64,000 nucleotides of DNA from Lithospermum erythrorhizon. Lineage: Eukaryota > Streptophyta > Magnoliopsida > Boraginales > Boraginaceae. Positions within the stretch are counted from its first letter, which is position 1. Each line of letters opens with the position of its first letter. Made by a program: the position numbers and the translations under genes. Below are positions 57,191-64,000 of this stretch, in pieces. Under the pieces are notes generated by a model. That model was not told where the DNA came from, searched no databases, and was given only the letters and a program-made list of their open reading frames with translations. The DNA is taken from positions 1 through 64,000 of the forward strand of contig JADFUC010001124.1 in assembly GCA_019722365.1 (NCBI GenBank). The letters run 5' to 3'.

Positions 57191-58800
57191 TATCAACTAC
57201 CCTTCATCACTACTGACAACCAAGATATTTTCAAGAGGGCTATCTCAACTCCTTTCCATGTACCAAAGGGTACTACAAAGATAAGGGGCCACAATAAGAC
57301 AAATTGGCCAACAAATGGACCGACCAGACGCCCTCAATCGAATTCTCAAGCAAAGTCTCTAGCTAATATATCGCTAGAGATCTCAAGCAAACAAGTCATA
57401 ACCGTAGAAGCTACCTTGTGTGCTAATGCAAGTTTTATGAACCTTTCAATTAGTTACATCTCCGAGGACTTCAACGGACAAGCATCGGAGAACTCAAGAA
57501 AATGCGTGTTCACAATCTAATACACCTCCTGTGGGTACGCAATTGAGCCTAGTTCATTCATTGGCTCAGACTCCTTAAAGCACCAGCAACGATGACTACT
57601 CAATACCTCCTTAAGAATGCATGGGTACCCTAATGTGGATTTAAAACATGTTGCAAAAAGATGCAACATCAAGATGACTTACAAAGAGATGAACAATCTA
57701 AAGAAGACAACTTTGAAAGTACATAAATGGGACAATAAAAGGTCAGCGAAGACGTGGAGTCACCTTCACACATATAAAGCTCCCACACCTCCCGCATAAA
57801 TCACCGAATGACAAAGGGCTATCACCACCCAAGTTCCAATAATTTGATAGAACTCGAACCCCAAACAACACGTAGCCTACTTTGTCGAGACATGCAACAA
57901 CGCTGACCGGCGGGACGCAATGTTCAAACAGCTTCGCTCGCTTCCCCTCAGCGGAATGCGTCGACCGGGACATGATCGATTTCAGAGCCTACCTCCGTAG
58001 ACAGTTGGGCTCACTACATGGAGCCTCGAGACAGCAAAACAAAGGGATGTCCCCTTTCTACAACCTCTTACCAAAGGCCAAATATGACCCAAGAAACTAA
58101 AAGGAGGCCTGCCTGGGAAAAGCAAAGTTGGGCTACTACTGCCAGGACTTCTAAGGCGTGGCTCGACCTTGAAAGCATGAACGGTGCCCCCACACTCAAA
58201 GAGATGCAAAGTTGTAAGGACAGTCCCTTCGAAGCCTGGACGCTCCCTCTCCATGTTTGATATGCTATTGAAAGCAAGCTCATAGAACTCCTGTAGTCAA
58301 AGAGACCCAATGAGGCAAATCGAAGTACGGAGCCCAACTTTGCAAGTATACAGATATCGGGGCATCCCATTGAAAAGTGTTTCATATTCAAAGAGCGAGT
58401 AATTGATCTCACAAGAAAGGGACAATAACCTTGGAAGAAGACAAAGTCTCTTCCAATCACATAACCATCACCATCGTCCAAATTCGATCACAAAGGTTCT
58501 ACTCTGCCAGTAGCAGAACTAATCCCCTCGAAAAGCACGTGGGCTCTAATAACTAGACGATTTAGGACTACAAAGCATGCCTTGTATGTACTGCTGACAA
58601 CAATCGAACAACGACAAGGCACTAAGTAAGACGACACCGTTCAAGTAGTCTCTAAAATTTCGCTTATCACATTCACCGGGATTTTGAGACCGGCCGCAAG
58701 AAGATTTACTCATAAGCCACCCCATGTCGCCACGCAAACAAAAAAGTCGCACAAGAGAATACCGTAGATGGAGGATCGGTTGTAAAACAACCTACCACTC
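57191..58800 (+). pseudogene. Gypsy-2 leader and gag, decayed
   Basis: 57191-57600 is leader without a clear gag start. Frame 57882-58100 (SAECVDRDMIDFRAYLRRQL) and frame 58018-58260 lie where the capsid domain should be, but frames shift repeatedly and no certain capsid or zinc-knuckle motif can be read. Identity rests on position between PBS and pol. Minus-strand frames 57743-58481, including one of 137 codons, are considered shadows of the broken gag. Confidence 0.5.
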
Positions 58801-59310
58801 TAGATTTTAAAACTACTAGGCATGTCCATCGCTAATTTACAAATACCCCGCATTTATAATTCAAGTGTTTTAACTAAGGCGGGAGAACGCCGAAAAGTAA
58901 GATGCAACAAGTGTAGGAGAATTAGAAACCACAACTGTCTCCATCGTGGATGATGCCAAGGTCATGGCACATCCTGCGAAGACCTCGATCCACAGCAGAA
59001 TTTTTCCCCTATACCCACTAGTTTGAAATAATTGCCCAAGGATGTGATGGAAAAAATAGTCAAGGCGTGACGTTAAAAACCATTCATGGGCCAGAATCCC
59101 ACTTTGCTAATGCAAAGTACTTCAAGAAAGTGGCAGCCCCAAAGAAAGACTGCGGCCAAAGGCACCCCAAGTACCTCCAAAGAGTTTAATCATCTACTCC
59201 CATCTTTGGTAAGAAGTGTAGGAAGAGCTGGGCCTAAGCATTCAAAAGGCTCTCACTCTTACCCCTCACTAACCCGGTGCGTGGGCGACATGTCACCCCT
59301 AAAAGCTTGA
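58801..59310 (+). pseudogene. Gypsy-2 protease region, very decayed
   Basis: TIHGPESHFANAKYFKKVAA (59080-59140, in one frame) is the segment that in gypsy-1 reads ENPFTIKEAHFSDAKFY, the region downstream of the retropepsin. No DSG/DTG active site can be read upstream. Confidence 0.45.
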
Positions 59311-59670
59311 CCCTACCCCAACGAAGGACCCAAAATATAGTACGGCAATTATGGTCCAAAGGCTTGGGCGACTCTCCTAAAGGCCGGCTATGATCCTATT
59401 AAGGGAAAATCTCTGACAACCGGCCTCGAGGTCACAAGCAATAAAGCACAAGGGTTAAACGATACCCAAAATATGACAAGGCAGAAGGGGTGGTCTATCA
59501 AGAACTTAACCAAAGGGTTGGAAAATACTTCAAAACCACCACTGTGCCTGCTGGTCAATAGACCCATAGATAAGCACAAGCAAAACAAACCTGAAACGGG
59601 ACAAGAGCTTCTGGTGATCCATTCTCACCCTATTGGGCCGCATGGAAGTATCCAACTAAGTTAGAGGTAG
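59311..59670 (+). pseudogene. Gypsy-2 protease-RT linker
   Basis: Plus-strand frame reads LLKAGYDPIKGKS, then TRQKGWSIKNLTKGLENTSK and PPLCLLVNRPIDKH. The block matches gypsy-1's minus-strand VKAGYDPKKD ... KGYSIKN ... KPPLCILIKRAV at 3.7-4.0 kb. The RT that should follow is absent. Confidence 0.75.
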
Positions 59671-59739
59671 TATTCCTTGATGAACAAGGCCTCGCTAACC
59701 CCACTTCGTGAAAACAACTTTGTAAGAGAGGTACTTTCA

Positions 59740-60895
59740 ACACGAAGATCGGCCGATGACTTAAGGCAAAACGCCGACATGAGAAGAAGTGCGGCCCCCC
59801 TCTTCTGCCACTATCACGGTAATTTTATTCAGAAGGTCTTTTCAGACAAATGCTATCATGGGACGCTTGTCAAGCATCAAGTTGTACCAATCGTAGCCGA
59901 AGCACACGCAGGGTATACGGGGCGATAAGTCCGGGGCCAAACTCCACTTTCAAATCAAAAGGATGGGATATTATTGGCCAATAATGTCAAGGATTGCTTA
60001 GACTATACACAAGCATACATGCCTTGTCAATACCATGCCAATTTTATCCATCAGCCCCCAGAACCATTACATTCAACTACGACAGCATCGCCATTCGATG
60101 GATGGGGACTTGACATGGTAGGACCCATGCCCTGGTCCAAAGAAGGATGTAGATATACCCTAGATTACTTTCTAAGTTAAGCTCAATATCATCTATCGAC
60201 ATTGAAGCACAAAATACATTATCACAGTATAACGGAAAAGCCTTCGGATAATAAGAGATTATATCCCGACTTTGTGTGTGAGATTCAAAAATAAGGAAGT
60301 ATCATTCTACCATGTACTATCCTTTTTTTTACAAGCCAACTAAGGCTATAAGATTTTAATAAGACATCATGGCAACTCCCCTTAAAACCGGCTGCTAAGT
60401 CCAGAAAGGATCGCCAGCCTAAGCATGGGAGCAAGCACTCAAGCGCATCTCGACCACCTCAGTAACCGCGAACCCAGTAACACCTTATGCTCTAGTTTCA
60501 TGGTGTACGAGGCAGCCATGCAACTAGAGGTACAAATCCCCTCACTAAGAGTGGCGGTAAATGAAGGCCTCGCTTGAAGATAATACTTATCTAAGGTCAA
60601 GCAAGAGTTAGATTGCCAGATGAAAAAAGGCCTTGCCTTCCAACAAAGGTTGCACTTCAAGTATCGGGCCGCGAACCTCTAAATCCTATGACAAGATCAA
60701 AATACTTATCATATCAAATGGGCGAGCATGGTCCTCGGGCCGCGATAAGACCACCGACACACGGCAAAAACAAAGCTTTATGCATAAATGGACGTCCCAT
60801 ATATCACGTAAAGTCTACCATAATTGGGCATACCTAATGCCATGAGCGGCGGAAGTTGTGACATATAAATGGTCGCACTGAACCGATACTACCCT
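59740..60895 (+). pseudogene. Gypsy-2 integrase
   Basis: After RNase H-integrase spacer codons (SADDLRQNADMRRSA), the zinc-binding domain shows VAEAHAGYTG, NVKDCLDYTQAYMPCQYHAN, with the CxxC of HHCC nearly intact, then the catalytic core start FDGWGLDMVGPMPWSKEG (60095-60145), containing the first catalytic Asp. The core is broken from 60180. Further on, TPYALVSW near 60480 and KWTSHISRKVYHNWAYL at 60785-60835, plus a NRYYP-like end near 60890, trace the C-terminal region. Several frameshifts and stops. Confidence 0.88.
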
Positions 60896-62400
60896 TTGAA
60901 AAACACAACACGATGTTTAACAAGAGCATAAACGCCTATCAAAATTTGGCAAGAGTATTAAAATGCCTAACACCTCACGGCATAATAAAATACCTTACAC
61001 ATTCACGGATAAGAAGCAAAAATATCCACCCAAAGGAACTACATTTGACTTGATCTCGAGGACGGCACTTCTGCACGAAATGATGCCCGAGCTACCATAA
61101 ACTTATCAAACTTTCTTTGTTCCCCTAGGAACCATTATGTGAAGGCAATCAAAGAATAAAAAGTGATAAATACTCATTAGCTGAATTCAAAAAGATCCAT
61201 ACATGTTCGCAAAAGCACGGGAACAAGTAAAAGTAGCTGTCAACATCTAAAGGAGCTAGAGTACATGATAATCTAGAATGAAAATAAGGCTTTCCATATA
61301 TTCTAACTCACGAGATAAGGCGGACTCCAGATTCCGCTAAGAATCCTTCAGCCACTCCGCCTGATCAATGGCTTCTTCCAAATGATGCATCTCAGCTACA
61401 TGAACTCGACGCCCTACAAAGTATAGACTATGGATTCTCAAGACATTTGGCGATTTCAAGAAATAAGTGAAAGATACGGTAAGGGAGGCGCTCTTTGTAA
61501 GATCGTGACGCTAACTTCTTCCGTGTAATTGCGCGCCTCAGTCTACTTCACCCCAGCACGCAAATGGCTGGTCCGGAAAAGAGCAAGACGGTCACCCAAG
61601 TTGGCTTAAGTTGACTTTGATGTAGTTTTTCATGCCACCAAGCAATTCCACCTTACCTAAGAAGTCCTCGCGGCGCCTCACGAATAGCCTCAAAGAGCGA
61701 ACATGGGCCGAGGTTCGCCTTCCATCTGGGCATCAGTGATGCTCTCGCCCACCAAAGTCTTGTCTTTCAAGGAACGAAAAGAGCTAAATAAGATCCATAC
61801 AATCACGGTAGATCTCACTTGTATGAATCAATGACGGGTTGGATCATCACCGCAAAGACAAAAAAAAGAGACAAAGAAAAGGCCAAAGAGCTTCATGTCG
61901 ACAAATCATGTTCAAAAGCAAAAAAAAATCAAACCAAGCATAAGCAGTAAGATGGTATTTATTATGTCCTTTAAGAAGGAACGAGCACCGACTCAAGAAT
62001 CATGTCATCCAGTTATGAGCCCATCCTCCCTTCCGTGTTGAAGCATAAACACTCAAAGTAGTAGTAAAATAGGCAGAAGATGGACAAATCCGTGAGCGCA
62101 AGTTTCATCCCAATCGGACGTCCGAGTAGGAAGAAATAAAATCAAAGTTGCTACAAAAAGGTGAAAGTGCAAATTCCAACAACTTTGAACCGCCTATAAC
62201 TCAAAAAAAAAGATACGCCCAAAAACACTTGTGAACGGCAAGCTTAAGATGCGCTCGAGGGAAGCTTAGAAATTTTGACTAACCAAAATCATGCAATTCA
62301 AAAAAATAGTTATGTTATTCGAAACATGATGAAACTTCAAGGGAATGTTCAAGGCATCTAAACAAGCATGAATACACATGTACAAGTGCAAATCATGGAG
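60896..62400 (-). pseudogene. Antisense coding relic in gypsy-2 3' region
   Basis: Downstream of the integrase there is no plus-strand coding sequence. On the minus strand, frames give LKDKTLVGESITDAQMEGEP (61770-61715) and AEMHHLEEAIDQAEWLKDS (61400-61345), the latter helical and Glu-rich like coiled coil. Tat-lineage gypsy elements are known to carry additional ORFs, some antisense, between integrase and the 3' LTR. Assignment is tentative; about half of the interval shows nothing. Confidence 0.4.
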
Positions 62401-62497
62401 AAATCCCAAATAAAAATTCAATCTTGATGTTTAGAGACTATTATGTTACATGTATGATTGAAACTTACAAAGTTTTAATTTTTATACTTAAAACATA

Positions 62498-62747
62498 CTC
62501 CCTCCATCCCAATTTACTTGATCATATAACAAAATTTTTCCTTTCATTTTTACTTGATCATATAGGAATTCAATGCAATTTTATCTTGATCTTTCCACTT
62601 TTATCCCTTAATAAAGTATTTTTATTTTCATGATTAATTAAAGTGTTTTTTGATAAAGTAACTTTTTAGGGTATATTAGTAATATTAATCAAACCCTTAA
62701 TAAAGTACTTTTTACCTCCATGATCAAGTAAATTGGGACGGAGGGAG
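62498..62747. mobile_element. Stowaway-like MITE (250 bp), near-perfect ends
   Basis: Left CTCCCTCCATCCCAATTTAC and right end complement CTCCCTCCGTCCCAATTTAC (one mismatch) continue to TTGATCAT / TTGATCAT, giving terminal inverted repeats of about 28 bp. TA flanks both sides (62496-62497, 62748-62749). Internal sequence AAAGTA.TTTTTA is palindromically related. No coding capacity; the 69-codon frame at 62424-62633 overlaps it by chance. The preserved ends suggest a fairly young insertion. Confidence 0.9.
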
Positions 62748-62749
62748 TA

Positions 62750-63476
62750 TAGTCTAAGTCAAAGAACTACCAAATAATCATCAAAGAATATACTAATGTC
62801 TATAAAAAGCATAAAATATATGCATAATGAATCAAAGGTATTACCTTTATGCAAAATTCCAAGTGTATCTTCAAAAATATGTAAACTTTATCCTTCTACC
62901 CAACTTAATAAACTTGCAAATCATAAAGAAAATAAATTATGATGATATATGATCACATAATATTACAAAGAGCAAGAAGAGAAATCAAAAAAAAACTCCA
63001 CTTACCTCCAATCGCAGGTTAGTGGGGGAAGAATGTGACGACGCTTCTCTTCCTTCCCCTTATGCTTATATACACCCCAAGGGCCACTCAATTCCTCGAA
63101 AACCCACTATCTTTGTCTCATATAAGTGTTCTCCTTAAGCAAAGATGAAATAAAACAACCAAATTTAACATAAAGCCGTACTAAAAAATTCTCATATATG
63201 CTGGGTGTGATGATTAAATTTAATACATGAAAAAAAAAAAATATCCATATTTGACAATAAATGGACCCAAATTGGTTCGAAATTCAAAAATAAAAATGGA
63301 TAATTGATCTCAAAATCCAATTCTGATTAAGGTTAATTATCCTAAAATATCCAACATCTAATAATATTCATGTTGAAAATTATAAATATTGATTTAATTA
63401 AATCCAAAGGGATTCGGATCAATATAAATAAATCTAGAGTAATATATCTCTAGAAAATTTAATTATCTAATAAAAC
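62750..63476 (-). other. Promoter-like segment, no gene
   Basis: In minus sense GGTGTATATAAGCATAAGGGG (TATA at 63064-63076) is followed by a purine/pyrimidine leader and CGATTGGAGGTAAGTGGAG (GTAAGT near 63005), like an LTR or gene promoter with a splice-donor-like site. No reading frame follows. It may be the R-U5 of an LTR whose U3 carries the tandem array at 63.48-63.77 kb. Confidence 0.35.
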
Positions 63477-63770
63477 GAGAATTAAAGGGGGTCTTGACAT
63501 GTAATAAATTCATGCCAATATCCAACCCAAATAAACTAATTCATGTTACATCCTATAAGGATCAGGAATTAAATGGATCTTAACATGTAATAAATCATGT
63601 TAACATTAAATTGAAAATTATTTAAGTCTCTAATAAATGGAGAATTAAATGGGACTTGACATATAATACATCATGTTAACATTAAACCCAAATAATTTAA
63701 TTCTCTAATAAATTGAGAATTAAATGGGATTCGAACACAAGTTAGCATTAAATCCCACATATTTAAGTCT
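63477..63770. repeat. Tandem repeat, about 70-87 bp x 4
   Basis: Units near 63477, 63564, 63650 and 63716 share GAATTAAATGGGA.TT, ACATGTAATAAATCATG, TTAACATTAAA and ATAATTTAA(G)TCTCTAATA. The remaining bases to 64000 show no recognisable feature. Composition resembles the array at 42.1-42.6 kb read on the opposite strand. Confidence 0.75.
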
Positions 63771-64000
63771 TTATTAAGTCAAGTTTCAGACCGAAGGCTT
63801 AATTAAGAATCGTTACATCCAAAATATGTCGCAACAAATCTTGAAATGACTCAACATTCCTATAAGTTGTGAGTCAATTGTGGGTCAAGTATCAAAGGTA
63901 TCACATTGGGTCCCTATAAATATGTTCAAGTATTCCTCTCAAAGTAGTCAAACGACACGGATAATTACCGAGGACCGCAGCTTAGCTTAAACGCAATCAA

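Larger units (their letters stand above)
55305..62400 (+). mobile_element. Gypsy-2: Ty3/gypsy (Tat-like) retrotransposon with pol deletion
   Basis: Plus-strand element with a 1868-bp LTR (TGTAGACAG ... ATACTTCA), PBS 57173-57190, gag-position region, protease-RT linker and integrase. RT and RNase H are missing: linker codons end about 59660 and RNase H-integrase spacer codons start about 59740. The integrase runs to about 60895. The 3' LTR is not found in the window; the 60.9-62.4 kb stretch looks like 3' untranslated Tat sequence. The right limit is therefore nominal. Confidence 0.8.

Noticed and set aside
58068..58481. 137-codon minus-strand frame
   Set aside because: It is antisense to the gypsy-2 gag position and looks hydrophobic only by chance; no relative in gypsy-1 or gypsy-3.

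Overview
This 64-kb window is plant nuclear DNA, most likely from a eudicot. Almost all of it is decayed transposable elements stacked inside one another. The evidence is the type of elements present: Ty1/copia and Ty3/gypsy LTR retrotransposons (including a Sirevirus-like copia and Tat-type gypsy elements), a CACTA (En/Spm) DNA transposon and Stowaway-like MITEs. Intervening DNA is AT-rich, and no open reading frame looks like an intact host gene. The longest ORF is about 154 codons. Every recognisable coding region is a frameshifted and stop-containing pseudogene. I found no tRNA, rRNA, CRISPR or bacterial operon. Species cannot be named from the sequence alone.

Layout. 1-2.7 kb: LTR-like, unassigned DNA with a 43-bp tandem repeat. 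2.7-17.3 kb: gypsy-1 (minus strand: LTR, PBS, gag, PR / PR-RT linker, RT), cut in its protease region by copia-1 (4.32-13.76 kb, minus). Copia-1 itself carries a solo LTR in its reverse transcriptase and a related LTR in its 3' region. 17.3-19.1 kb: no gene seen. 19.15-28.3 kb: a Sirevirus-like copia element (minus) with gag, IN, RT, RNase H, a long env-position region, PPT and LTRs. 28.3-29.7 kb: no gene. 29.75-39.49 kb: a gypsy solo LTR with a perfect ATATT target duplication, split by a CACTA transposon (30.60-39.34 kb) that carries relics of two genes, one of them TNP2, plus GTGTCGG arrays. 39.5-43.5 kb: AT-rich DNA with a MITE, a gypsy LTR fragment, a 125-bp tandem array and an LTR-like promoter.

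43.50-48.74 kb: copia-2 (minus) with both LTRs, PPT and PBS. 48.7-53.2 kb: diverged repeats, a plus-strand copia LTR and a 79-bp tandem array. 53.2-54.7 kb: minus-strand gypsy LTR with PBS (gypsy-3). 55.305-62.4 kb: gypsy-2 (plus) with a 1.87-kb LTR, PBS, gag and integrase; its RT and RNase H are deleted, and it has an antisense coding relic downstream. 62.5 kb: an intact-looking 250-bp Stowaway-like MITE. 63-64 kb: a minus-strand promoter-like sequence and a tandem array.

Nothing here works together as a host pathway. The value of the window is its stratigraphy: the interruptions give a relative order of insertion, and one gypsy LTR family (with a shared U3 block upstream of TATA) recurs at least five times in both orientations. 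Boundaries given with 'about' are estimates from eye alignment.
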